DNA of 64,000 bases from Cercis canadensis. Lineage: Eukaryota > Streptophyta > Magnoliopsida > Fabales > Fabaceae. Under the pieces are notes generated by a model. That model did not search any database and was not told where the DNA came from. It worked only from the letters and a program-made list of their open reading frames with translations. Every line of letters begins with the position of its first letter. Position 1 is the stretch's first letter. The stretch is taken from assembly GCA_003255065.1 (NCBI GenBank), contig QAOA01006931.1, positions 1,941,542-2,005,541 of the forward strand. Reading direction: 5' to 3'. A program made the position numbers and the translations under genes. Shown in pieces: positions 40,048-50,799 of this stretch.

Positions 40048-40746
40048 ATGGCTGTTTTTGTTACTCTTCATAGCCTACACGGCTCACTTCTTCGATCCCA
40101 ATTCCTTGGTCAAGATCACCTCGCTCATTCTCCTCGCAGACAGCCTTTCACAGTTCACAGAAAGCCAACAACTCATACCGTACAACCATGCGCCAAATTC
40201 AACTTGCTGGAAATCATGGGTGGCAGAGGACTATGCAATGGAGAACAAGGTCTGAAACAAGAGCTGGCTAGGCAAGTCGATGACCCACCAATAACCGGCA
40301 AAGAGCAAGAAAACTCAGGTAGCTCGGCCCCCTCCTCCACTGTTCCTGAAGATGCTTTTGAAAAGGAAATGCTGGGGCTAACAGGGGGATTTCCCGGGGG
40401 TGAAAAGGGGTTGAAAAAATTTATTGAGGAAAACCCTCCGCCCAAAAATTCTCCGGCAGCAAATATTACTGACGTCGCCCTTTCAAAGAAGCCAAAACCA
40501 CCTGAATTGCCTCTCTTGTTGCCCGGAATGATTGCCATTGTGAAGAACCCAAATAACCCATACTACATGTACTGTGGTATTGTTCAACGCATCACTGATG
40601 GAAAGGCAGGGGTTCTGTTCGAAGGAGGGAATTGGGATAGGTTGATTACTTTCCGGCTGGAAGAACTGGAACGAAGAGAAAAAGGTCCCCCAATGAAAAA
40701 TCCCAAGTCTGCTGTCCTCGAACCATTTCTTGTAAAGAAATCATAG
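40048..40746 (+). CDS. NdhS: NAD(P)H-quinone oxidoreductase subunit S, chloroplastic
   Basis: Subunit of the chloroplast NDH complex (CRR31) that forms the ferredoxin-binding site for cyclic electron flow around photosystem I. It is an intronless gene of 232 codons. The ATG at 40048 is chosen because it gives a Ser/Arg/His-rich start (MAVFVTLHSLHGSLLRSQFL) that suits a plastid transit peptide. The mature part has a variable acidic linker, then EEMLGL-type GGFPGGEKGLKKFIEENPPP, and ends in the SH3-like domain LPGMIAIVKNPNNPYYMYCG ... NWDRLITFRLEELERR (about residues 165-220), the conserved Fd-docking module. No damage is seen. It is convergent with the 73-residue gene, whose stop is only about 290 bases away. 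Confidence 0.93.
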   Translation: MAVFVTLHSLHGSLLRSQFLGQDHLAHSPRRQPFTVHRKPTTHTVQPCAKFNLLEIMGGRGLCNGEQGLKQELARQVDDPPITGKEQENSGSSAPSSTVPEDAFEKEMLGLTGGFPGGEKGLKKFIEENPPPKNSPAANITDVALSKKPKPPELPLLLPGMIAIVKNPNNPYYMYCGIVQRITDGKAGVLFEGGNWDRLITFRLEELERREKGPPMKNPKSAVLEPFLVKKS

Positions 40747-41032
40747 TGGTCATAGTTTTAATTCTCTGTTGCAACCGTGTTCATATTTACATATGTGTGA
40801 TTCTGACAATTGAAGTTTTGATTAGGATTGCTATCATGCTCTTTAGTATAAGATCATCATGGTTTTCAATTTCAACCCAGTGCATGTTCCATTATTAACA
40901 ACTACGATTAGTATATTGTTCTTACATAGAATTTGAAACAAATTGGAACCACAACAGTGGATTTTGATGAATCAGACCCACAGAAAAGAGGGCAAAATAA
41001 TAGCCTTCCTTTCTGAAAACACCAAGACGTGA

Positions 41033-43438
41033 TTAGAAGCAGCCACCCAACTGCCAAAAAAACACACAGTTTATATCAGACTATCAGCAACCAAAAGAAA
41101 GAAATATGAAAAAACACCGGCAAGATAAGTTGCAATGTTTGCAATGCATTATGAATCAATTCCCCAAGTCATCATAAAGGGCATCAATGAATTAAATAGA
41201 TACTGAACTAAATTGATCCCACAAAGTAAAGAGGGAGGGGGTGGGGTTTAAAAGAAATCAGAAAGTAAGTAAACGAGAGAAAAGAAAGGAAGAATATGCT
41301 AGGATAAGAAGCCTAACTAATTGCACATTGCAAAATAGCTGATTTCATTGGCAGACAACATCAGACCCTAACCATTTTAAGACCAAAAATGCGTATTGTT
41401 ATGAGCAGACGCAACAATCCTATCAGTAAATATGAAAGCTATTGGCATGGCATTGCAAGGAGGTTTAGCATACCAAAATTGCCTCAATCTCGTCATTGGA
41501 GAGAGGAGTTCTTTTGGGCTGATCAGAGGCCTTCCCACCCGAAGTTGTTGAGGCTTTTGAACTTGAAAAGAAAGCTAAATTAGCATCATTTGCTGAAGAC
41601 GAAGCTTGACTATCAGAGGCAGAACCTGCAGTGGAATTTACAACACACTGAATGCTATGTAATAAATTTACTTATTGCCAACATGAAATCCAAATAATGA
41701 CTAAGGTAAGACTAATCACCAGAGTCTAACTGTTATCTATATTTATATCTATCTATGCTGATATAAAGGGAACACCCCACTTGGTCTATCAATTATGTTT
41801 CTTTTTAAAAAATATGAAATTTATATTTTAAAACTATCCCATTAACCCATGTCTTACAGTCTTTAAAGGATAACTTCTTATAGTTATCTTTTAAACTATT
41901 TGTTCCCATGTGTAAGTAAAAAACGATGAGAAACTAATACAGTTCTAAAAATAGAGAGAGAATACTCTATACACCTGCGGGTGCATCCTATAATCAAAAT
42001 GAATTTTGGAGAGACCAAATATCCAAAACTAAGAAAATAGTCCTAACATACTAATACTTCATGCTAGATCCTTACAACAGTAATTAGGCAGGCTTCTGCA
42101 ACAACTTGGAGTCTTGGACTATCGATAATTTACCATGAGCATCCTTTAATGGTAACTAAGATAACTAGTACTGTTAATGTATGTGGAAAATACCTTCTGT
42201 TTGTTATGAAATTAGAAACTAGAAACTGGGTATGGACATCCAATAAACATGTTGAAAGACATAAAGTAGAAGTTTATTTTTAGAACCCACTCACATAGAT
42301 ATTTAGCTTTCAGATAAGCAACCAGAGTTACCCCATAGTTTTAGTAATTCTAGAAACCTAGTATCCAGAAGTCAAATCTTGGAGTAATATAGACAGAGAT
42401 ATGTGCTTGGAAATGTAATACTGAATGGGGCATCCAACATCCGTACAGACCAAACAACCTCTTCACGTCAGAAATTCTCATGTGAAATATTCCCAAATTA
42501 ACTGAAAATGGGAAGTGAAAATTTCAAAGCTAATAAAATATGCTGGCTTTGTGCTAACTTTATTCAGTACTTCTAAAGGGCTTCCAACCTCAGTCATAAA
42601 ATACCTTGGATTACAGTCTGTTTCAATTTAGGGGAATGAGAGTAAAGGAGTAGAAAGGAGAAGTTTGGTTATAACTTATAACCTCTCTCTTGTCCGGGAG
42701 TCTCTTCTAAAAAGTGGTAGGTAAATGAAGGGCTTGAAGCTAATCCACCAAAAGCCCTCCAGAATCCATTTCTCTAGTCAGGGGAGTTGGAAGCAATGCT
42801 CTCCCCAGTCCCCCCTCTCCTTTTACACATCCAAACAAGAAACAGGAAAGTGCCCCTTTACTCCACCCTTCCCTTTCCTTTCCCATATAAGGATGCTTCA
42901 CTACATCTAAAATATATCTTCAAGTCAAACTGGCCATCCGCACAGAAACAACTAATTAAAATCGTATCATGCATCAAAATTGCAGTCAGATTTTACGTCC
43001 GAATGATTCTTAAGGAAGAATTAGAAGCTTATTAAAAAACAAAAGAGTAGTGGCGAAAGGTCAAACAATTCTCGACCTACCCGAAGAAAATTGCAATTCG
43101 AACAAATTAGGATGCCTTTTTCATTCCGTTATACTTGATATTTGAAAGATCGGAGATACTTTAGAAGTATAAATATGATCCACTCTTCAAAGAAAAACCG
43201 CAAAATGATTATATTACGACCGTCATTTTCTCGAATTACATGAGAACACTAGCTAAAGAATTCGAGAATTCAGAAAACATCACTCAACGAAAGATATTTC
43301 AATTTTAGCACATTAACAGGTGCAAGAACATAGGAAATTGATAAAAATAAGATTGAAAAAAAGATAAATTGGAGACAAAAACAGACCTGAGGGCTTCGGA
43401 TGTCTCTGAGGGAACTTGATACGAGGGATTCTTTTCAT
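41033..43438 (-). CDS. conserved small plant protein, 73 residues (AT4G23885-like)
   Basis: Three exons, 43387-43438, 41474-41625 and 41033-41050, join in frame to 73 residues. The product starts MKRIPRIKFPQRHPKPSG, has a Ser/Ala/Asp-rich middle with no predicted fold, and ends with PLSNDEIEAILLGGCF. The last exon is only 18 nt (LGGCF plus stop). Without that splice the frame ends two codons after the intron starts. The basic N-terminus followed by RHPKP could serve as an organellar presequence or a nucleic-acid contact; function is unknown. The match to an Arabidopsis small protein between NdhS and the next genes is recalled, not searched. Confidence 0.72.
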
Positions 43439-44174
43439 TGCCTGAACTCCACCCATGGATTCTCTCTCTTTTCTCTAACCTTTCGTGTGAGAATTGGTGT
43501 ATCACTTGGCGAATCGCGAGAGGGAAACGGAAGAGAGGCTCGTGTAGGGATCGACGCCGACGATTAGGACTCGAGATTTCAGAATCTAGCGTCTCCGTCT
43601 CACGAGCCTCTGTAGTTTACTGTTTACCACACAAGTAAAGCATGTCCACAGTAGATCATAACGGCCCGGGTCGAATCGGGACCAGAATATGGATCGGTGG
43701 TCATAGTATACCGAAGTTCCTTATAATGTAACTGCCGGATTTAGCCATTGGGCAACTTTGGCCCAATTACGACCAAGTTGGCGCGATGAAATTACTTCTA
43801 CGACTTCGGCGAGGCCCACCATTGGGCTTTACTCCTTTTTTATATTTTTTTTCATTCAAAATTTTATTATGTTTAAGTAAAGAGAAATTTTATGATACCA
43901 CATTAATATATTATATTATATTAATATAATAAATATAAATAATTTTTATATTTTATTAAATATAAATATAATTTATCTTATTTTCTCAAATAAACTTAAA
44001 AATAATTGACTTATACACATGTTATTCACACATTAACTATTTTTATGTAATATAATATATTACATAAATACTAAAAATATCTAAAAAATTCTTCTTCTTC
44101 TTTTTTTCCTTTAATGTAATCAAGTATTTAAAGTAAAACAAAATAATGTGAGAATAACGTTGCTGATGAAAAGC
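43439..44174. other. upstream flank of the 73-residue gene and AT-rich DNA
   Basis: Contains the leader and promoter of the small gene, then a very AT-rich stretch (for example around 43900-43990) leading into the DNA-element nest. No gene is seen. Confidence 0.5.
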
Positions 44175-46174
44175 TAGGGGGCCGTTTGCTTTGTTTTCTA
44201 TTTTCATATTTTCATTTTCAATTCTCATTTCTTGAAATGCATTTTCATTTTTAGTTTCTAAATTTTAGGAAACATGTTTAGTTTGTAAAGCTGAAAACTG
44301 TTTCAAGAAAATGAAAACACGTTTGGTATAAAAATTTCAAAAAATTAAACATAATCTAAAAAATCATTAGATGCACAGTAAAACATAATTACAGCTCAAA
44401 TCTGAGTCCTTACCAATTAGGTAAAAAAAATGTAACTTTTACACCCTTAGCTCTGTTTTGAAAAATAATCTAGAAAAATCAAGAAAGATAAAAAGGTAAA
44501 AAAAAAATGACTATAACAAAGAAGAGAAGAGAAGACCAGAAACTTTTCCAGTTAGTCATCACCAAACTAGAAAACTATAGACAATACTAGAAACTAATAA
44601 AAAAATCTACAAACTGACTTACATAGTCGGTAACTTTTGTCTATAAAAGGACAAGTCTGTGTGTAGGCTAAGATAAGCTAGCTAATAGCCAATAACTTAA
44701 GCCATGCTGATGACAAACAAAGTCATCAGCTTTGTATCTTTTTTTTCAAGAACTGAACTATATCTTTTCAACTACTACCATCACGTCAAACTTTTAAATT
44801 TTAATCCATTTCTCTTCTTTACATCAACTTACTTCAACTATTATTAGCCAATTTCTCTCTTGCACCATTGTCACAATAGTTTTCATCCATGTTTTCCTCT
44901 TGTTCAAGAGCTAAGAGATATGAGGCAGTGAAGTTGGGTTCTGGAGTTCCATCATGTCTATAGAGAGGGTAACAGGTCTGCTGATCTGCTTGCAAGGGAT
45001 GTGCACTTGGGTGGATTATTGGTTGACAGATTCTAGTCCCCGTCAGCTTGCTTGCAGCAGGTGCTTTTGGATGATGTTACTGGTGTAGCTCGGCCTAGGA
45101 AATTTATGATGTAGTTTCTCTGCTTTCTTTGGGCTTTTGCCCTGTAGCTTACCAAAAAAATTATTAGCCACTATCATTATTCCTTTCTACCAATCATGGA
45201 CACACTCACATACATCATTAGTGTCCATTTCTAAAATTCCAACAAGCTCGCATAGCTCATTCATTGATTCTCAGGAACTACACTGTGTTGTTAAAGAAAT
45301 TCATCTGGTATTTTGTTGAAGACGACCATTTTGCAATTGACTTCTTCCCCACACTAGTTCCACAAAAGCATAGTGAACCCAGAACCTTCAAGAGCCATTT
45401 GTAATGCAACTCTCCTTTTTCTTTTTTCTGAGATGAAGGTTTTGGTTGTGGGTTTTCCCTGTATGCAGATGTTAAACTGGATGTAGTAGTGGCCTTCATT
45501 TGGCTCTTCCTTTCCAAAAATGAAAGGACAAAAGAAAGTGTACATCATATAGGAAGACAATGCTTCAAGGCCACACAACATAGAAAAATACTTCTACATA
45601 CTAAATCATCAGCTTTCTTTTGTGTAAGATCCATAATAGCAAGGTATGCAAATGACAGTTCATCACAGAAAGACAGAACACCAAATGAAATCTAACATGC
45701 ATAAAATCGGAGTCAAGAAGAAGAAAAAGAAAGTCCACCTCTAACTTTCTTCTTTGAGGATAGCTCATAGCTTCTATTTCGGAACCTGAACCAGACAATC
45801 AAAAGATGTTGTCTTGCTTGCTTGCTCGTGGTTGAGGCTTGCACTGCTGAAGGAGAAAACGCTGCCATCAACAAAGAGAAGAATTTTCACTTAAAATCTG
45901 TTTTCATTATAATTACAAAATAGCCATCGTCTTTTCATTTGTTTTCATTATAATGACAAGTTTGCCACTGTGTTTTCATTTTTTCATTTTCTGTTTTCAA
46001 AAATTTGAGAAAGAAATACTGAAAACAACTTTTTTCTGTTTTTAGATTTGGGCCCAATTTAAGAAATGTTTTCAGCGAAATATTTTCATTTAACTCAATC
46101 AAACGCATTTTCAAGCCCATTTTTTGTTTTCACTGAAAATGAAAACAGGAAATGGCCAAAGCAAACAGCCCCTA
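44175..46174. mobile_element. putative non-autonomous hAT-like DNA element, ~2 kb
   Basis: The left end reads TAGGGGGCCGTTTGCTTTG. The right end, reverse-complemented, reads TAGGGGCTGTTTGCTTTG, so the termini are inverted repeats of the TAGGGGCTGTTTG class seen in plant hAT MITE-like elements. Both subterminal zones are rich in TTTTCATTTTC and GAAAAC motifs. No transposase frame is visible, and a LINE-like fragment lies inside. I could not identify an 8-bp target duplication, because the right end abuts another element. Confidence 0.6.
44920..45166 (+). mobile_element. 3' end of a LINE-like retrotransposon (RNase H tail)
   Basis: Translated rightwards, this stretch reads ...REGNRSADLLARDVHLGGLLVDRF, the kind of sequence found in the RNase H C-terminus of plant LINEs. 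It is interrupted by stops. It is followed by a Leu-rich 3' part and TAGCTTACCAAAAAAA, a short A-tail typical of LINE ends. It is a dead fragment inside the hAT-like element. Confidence 0.45.
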
Positions 46175-46576
46175 GGCTTTTTGGATTAAAAAATTGCAGT
46201 TTTAAAAAGCTATTACTAAAATATAACATATTTGAAAGTATTTATACAAATATTATAGTTTTNATAATGACAAGTTTGCCACCGTGTTTTCATTTTTTCA
46301 TTTTCTGTTTTCAAAAATTTGAGAAGGAAACACTGAAAATAACTTTTTTCTGTTTTTAGATTTGGGCCCAATTTAAGAAATGTTTTCAGCGAAATATTTT
46401 CATTTAACTCAATCAAACGCATTTTCAAGCCCGTTTTTTGTTTTCACTGAAAATGAAAACAGGAAATGGCCAAAGCAAACAGCCCCTAGGCTTTTTGGAT
46501 TAAAAAATTGCAGTTTTAAAAAGCTATTACTAAAATATAACATATTTGAAAGTATTTATACAAATATTATAGTTTT
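45951..46576. repeat. ~312-bp near-identical duplication around a single N (assembly overlap)
   Basis: Bases 45951-46262 and 46265-46576 match with only a few substitutions at a period of 314. The join carries the N at 46263. As with the other N sites, this is more likely two overlapping contig ends than a true tandem repeat. If so, the right end of the hAT-like element and the first part of the palindromic element are shown twice. Confidence 0.85.
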
Positions 46577-47003
46577 AAAAAAATTTAAAAACAAAAAAAA
46601 AAAACTTTTTCACAAGTGATGGGTCCTACCGGACATGTCGTGGGCCAATCGGCGTGTCTCCACTGAATATGCCACATTTCAACTGGCGTGTCCCAATTTT
46701 GTAATTCTTCCATTTGCCTAAACTGTCCCACTCCATCAGCCCCCCCTCCCCTTTTTTTTTGTTTCCAAAGGTCAAAGTCTAAAACAAAGGCACTTATACC
46801 AAGTTGAAGTCGGACATGTCACGTGGGCTATAGCGTGTCCAGTGGGGACACGCTGGCAAGTCCACGACATGTCTTGTAGGGCTCACCTACACCAAATTTG
46901 TTTTTTTTTTTTAAATTGTAATATTTATGTAAATATTTTAAAATATATTATATTTCGATAATAACTTTTTAAAATTGCAATTTTTAAGTCAAAAAGCCGA
47001 GGA
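46483..47003. mobile_element. ~520-bp palindromic MITE with ~190-bp inverted arms
   Basis: The left arm (46483-46680) begins CCCCTAGGCTTTTTGGATT. The reverse complement of the right arm (46810-47003) begins CTCCTCGGCTTTTTGACTT. The two then run in parallel through TTGCA(G/A)TTTTAAAAAG(C/T)TATTA, an A-rich tract, and GACATGTCGTGG to CGTGTC(T/C)CCACTG. The whole unit could fold into one long hairpin. No coding capacity is seen. The long arms suggest a foldback or Mutator-type MITE. No clear target duplication was found. Confidence 0.7.
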
Positions 47004-48335
47004 GCTAATCCTGCCTGACCCACAAAATGAACTTTTTCGTAGCATTAGCTGTATGAAAAGATGGGAGTTGCTTTTCAAAGAGGCCTCCCAATAGAATGCT
47101 TAGTTACTCAAAACCCAATCATGGTTTCCGAACCTTGAGCATATTGACCTAGTCTAGCCGAAGCCTAAATTCAATCCAAACCGCGTTGTAGAATATATTT
47201 GTGACTAATTCTCTGGTATCACTTTCTACGACAGAGTTTAAGATGCCAAAATTTGGCATTAAAAAGACGTAACAAGGAAGTGATGAAAAAGGAGTCAATG
47301 CTGACATTTTGACGTGTTAAACAGAATTAAACACATAGATAGTTGTTCCTTTAAAAAAANAAAAAAAAAAAAAAAGAGAGCTCGCAAGTATATTTGATTT
47401 TCATCGACAGTTCAATAGAAGTGTTAGGATACGAGGATTGAGGCCAATAACTTCACATAAACGTTTTGGTCACCTGTGCCATACTTTATTACTTTAGCGT
47501 CTTTATTAAGTAAAGATAAATTTTGAAGTTCCATTCTATGCCTTTAGGAGTAGGAAACCAAACACATAAATATGTATTGCCGCAAGTAGTTTATATTAAG
47601 TAAGTAAAAGGGAGAATTACTAAAAGAAAATATCTTTTAAAAATAGAAAATAATCACTCATTAATCACCGTATTATTTGTTTCTATTTTAGAAATACATT
47701 TTGCTTAGATTTATTCTATAGTAATTATCCCTTAAGTAAATACTGCCATCCTCATCTCTGCTTTTTATCAGTTACTAATTCTCTACCTCTATCTAGAAGC
47801 TCTCAACAATCCAATCACATTAGATTAGAATAGTATTAAAAGATAGGCGAGTCTTCACGACACTAAGAAACTGCCAACTAGTAAAGAAACAGTTTAAAAC
47901 ATTACAGGATTAGATCAAGCCCCTAATAACGCGAGCCTCTAATATCACTCTCTTGAATTGGCCAAACTTTAGTGGTGGCCCAGATGTCCAATTCACCTGG
48001 GATGGGAGATGACCAAACAATCCCCCAATCCAAAAGAGCATTGACCCTTTCAATTGTGGGCATTTAGTCTTTTGGACACAGTACTACTAGTCTACTAGGA
48101 TAAATACAAAAGGAGTGCCAATATTTTCTGTTTTTTAAGAGAAAGGAACAGAAATGGAGGGACCATGTACTTTGACAGTCAATCACTTGAGTTTGACTGG
48201 TTGATGCACGACATAAGGGACTTTCTTGGTTGACGCCAAGGTCATCCATGCAATTGCCTAGGTAATACGGCACCGTTTTTGTTAAATTTTTATCTGCCCC
48301 AGATTGCACTCCATGCCCGTACATTCCCAGATAGC
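47004..48335. other. intergenic DNA upstream of the small-protein gene
   Basis: No gene is evident. An N at 47360 sits inside an A-run (homopolymer assembly break). The 86-codon minus-strand frame at 48064-48324 overlaps the promoter of the next gene and shows no recognisable features. Confidence 0.5.
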
Positions 48336-48345
48336 TATAAATTCA
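48336..48345 (+). promoter_or_regulatory. TATA box of the small-protein gene
   Basis: TATAAATTC lies 130 bases before the ATG at 48466. A CT-rich leader follows, then a long T-run and A-run (about 48430-48457) just before the start codon. Confidence 0.55.
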
Positions 48346-48465
48346 CTCTTTCTGTGCCTATTTTGCATCACCCTTCCCATTCGTTCCATCATTCCTCTCT
48401 AACACTCACTTTTTTCTACTCGATTTTTTTCTTCTTTTTTTTTTTTTAAAAAAAAAGGTTACGCC

Positions 48466-48870
48466 ATGTTTATTTGGCTTAATAGGAAAAAATCAGAAGT
48501 AAAGATTGAAGTAGAGAAACCAAGTGTCACAAGAGTTGTATACAGAGACGAGTTAACCAAAAAGAAATCGCCAGTGAAGAAAAGTGTGCGGTTTGCGAAT
48601 TCAGCACCAACGATTTTGGGAGAAGAAAAGAAAGAGGATTTTGGGAAAGCAAGAAGTGAAAATGAAGAAGAAAGTGGTAGGATTAGGGTGAAGGTGAAGA
48701 TGACAAAGGAAGAAGCGGCTCGATTGCTATCAAAATGCAAAGAAGGAGGAGTTCTTGAATTCAAGGATGTGGCTCGTGAGCTTGTGTTGATCCCAGTTAA
48801 CCGAGTTAGCCTTGAATCCACTTGCACAAACAATGTCCCCCTACTTAAGGCCACCCCTCAACAATTTTAA
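48466..48870 (+). CDS. uncharacterised plant small protein, VKVxxTKEE family (134 residues)
   Basis: Intronless frame of 134 codons. The start MFIWLNRKKSEVKIEVEKPS has no signal peptide. The middle is Lys/Glu-rich with KKSVRFANSAPTILGEEKKE. The conserved core is RVKVKMTKEEAARLLSKCKE (about 80-100), followed by FKDVARELVLIPVNRV. The VKV-[LM]-TKEE pattern with a Leu-rich helix is shared with the gene at 50485-50799 and with a plant-specific family that I recall as DUF7890 (counterparts near AT4G23870/AT4G23880, not checked). Function is unknown. Confidence 0.75.
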   Translation: MFIWLNRKKSEVKIEVEKPSVTRVVYRDELTKKKSPVKKSVRFANSAPTILGEEKKEDFGKARSENEEESGRIRVKVKMTKEEAARLLSKCKEGGVLEFKDVARELVLIPVNRVSLESTCTNNVPLLKATPQQF

Positions 48871-50484
48871 TTTGTTTATATATACTGTTAGAGCAGCAGT
48901 AATAATTTGTGCACAAATTTTTGCAGTCTCTGAGTCTTCCTTTTTTTTTTCAAGTTTCTTTTAAGGAAGGACGAGACAACATGCAGCAGGGGAGAAATAT
49001 GCTACTAGACTTTTTTTTTTTTCTTTGACGAATTTGAAAATGCTAGTAGACTTTATTTCTTGTGCTACTTACGTTGATTAATTTTATATTAGACCAGATA
49101 AGTGCTCTAAACTGCATGCTTTTATTCTCGTATAGATGATTGATTCAACACAAGTCGCTAAATACAACGCAAATGGATGCTTTCTGTGACTGAGAGCTGA
49201 GCTTCTCAAACTTGGAAGACAAGTGCAAAATTAAGCGAAGTAAGTAATTGGAGACATAAGGAATGGAATGGTTATAAAGTTTTTTTTTTAAATATTCAAT
49301 TAAGAACTGATTGATATTCTTTCGGATTCCAATTGTTCACCAAGCTTTCCAACTTGATAAATCTCCCATTTAACGTTGATCTGTAGTTTTGTACCAAGCT
49401 TAGCTAGGCTTAATGTCTTTCTATCACTTAATTGATAAGGTGCTTGTGCATGTTTCCTTGTAGCGAGAACAAAAAGCGCTTGTGCTTGTAATAGATTTTC
49501 TAGAAACAAACAAAATAGAAATTGTACTTTAGACTGGTCTGAGCAAGACAAGGTCAGACAAACTGCAATTTCTTTCCACGCTACTTTCTCTTTGGCTTTT
49601 TTCAAAAGCAAATTTACTTTTAGGTTATGTAGATTCTGTAAATGGACAATGACACATTTAGTCAAGTTTTCTTTTTTACCTTAGCTTGTCCATCTACATC
49701 CTTTCCTACTTTCCTTTAAGATTGAGAATATTTAATATTTCGAACATCTTCCTTGCTCCTAGAAAGAATTTTCATATTCAACTTTGAATTCTTCTTTTCC
49801 GGACCACTTTTTTTATTTTTCACAACTTCACATCAAGAAAATTGAAAGCCTTCCCCCTAAATTCACTGTGATAAATGTCTGAAGTCCGATGCCTTAATGA
49901 TGTCTATTTTTCCTGAAGTGGCTTACATATGCACATAAATTGGAATAAGTTATCACTGGAACAAATTCTGGAGATGATGTGTGGAAATCTCTGTCTCTTT
50001 CATTTATTTTTTCAAGGAAAGGGCTATCTACGCATGTCTATGATAATTACCGGAAATTTCTTAAGCGACATGGCAATGTAGTTTTCTCGATATGTGAAAG
50101 AAAGAAGGGATAGTTGTATTGTAAACATGAACTCCACGAAGCAGCTTATTCCCCCAAGCCAAGGCCCCAACAAAGAAGCTATCGTTTCAAATATCAAATT
50201 CTCAGAAAGAACAAATTGTACATGTAATGAATAATGAAAAGAGGCCAATATGCATTCTTAAGAAAAATAATTAGTTGAACTTGGCTAAACTCGAAATTCG
50301 AGCACCAGTTTTAACTAGAAAAACTAAAGGGGGGAAGAAGATTGCAGTCTAGGTACCTTAATATTTACCTCAACATGTTCATTTTAAGCAAGCTAGGTTC
50401 ACAAGTGTGGGTATGAGCCATTTCAAAAACCTCCAATTAAAAAGAGGAGAAAATGAAGGAAGAGAAATTGCGAGTACAAGAAAT
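48871..50484. other. spacer between the two tail-to-tail small genes
   Basis: AT-rich, with the 3' flanks of both genes. A 121-codon minus-strand frame at 49300-49665 and a 74-codon one at 50024-50248 have no recognisable domain, start context or splice structure, and I do not call them genes. Confidence 0.45.
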
Positions 50485-50799
50485 TCATGTGTCCACCTCA
50501 GGCATTTCAGAAACCTCCAAGATAGTTTCCAAAGAAGGCTTCCATCCTTCAACTTTTGCTCTGCTTCTCTCTATCTCTCCCAATACTTGGTCTAGTCCCT
50601 TCCCCTCTTTCTCGTTGAGTTGAAGTATCAGCCATTTTAGCTCCTCTTTCGTCAGTACAACCTTAACCCTTAAACTGTTCTTCCCTCTATCATCTTCCTT
50701 TGCTAACCCACTCGATCTTTCTATTTTTTCTTGCTGCTGCATTATCTGCATCTCCCCTCTTTCTTGCCTCAAAGTGCATGTCTCCATGCAGTTTCCCAT
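50485..50799 (-). CDS. uncharacterised small protein with MGNC lipidation start (104 residues)
   Basis: The ATG at 50799 is chosen over the in-frame one at 50946 because it gives MGNCMETCTLRQERGEMQ. Gly2 with Cys4/Cys8 is a classic N-myristoylation plus palmitoylation signature, suggesting plasma-membrane anchoring. Downstream, SLRVKVVLTKEELKWLILQL (about residues 48-67) repeats the core of the gene at 48466, and a Lys/Glu-rich tail follows. Intronless. The two genes converge, about 1.6 kb apart. Biochemical role unknown. Confidence 0.72.
   Translation of the reverse strand: MGNCMETCTLRQERGEMQIMQQQEKIERSSGLAKEDDRGKNSLRVKVVLTKEELKWLILQLNEKEGKGLDQVLGEIERSRAKVEGWKPSLETILEVSEMPEVDT

Noticed and set aside
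45951-46576. A genuine tandem duplication of a transposon end
   Set aside because: The N at the join, and the same pattern at two other N positions, make abutted contig overlaps the simpler explanation.
49300-49665. 121-codon minus-strand frame as a gene
   Set aside because: No start context, domain, splice partner or composition typical of the neighbouring genes.
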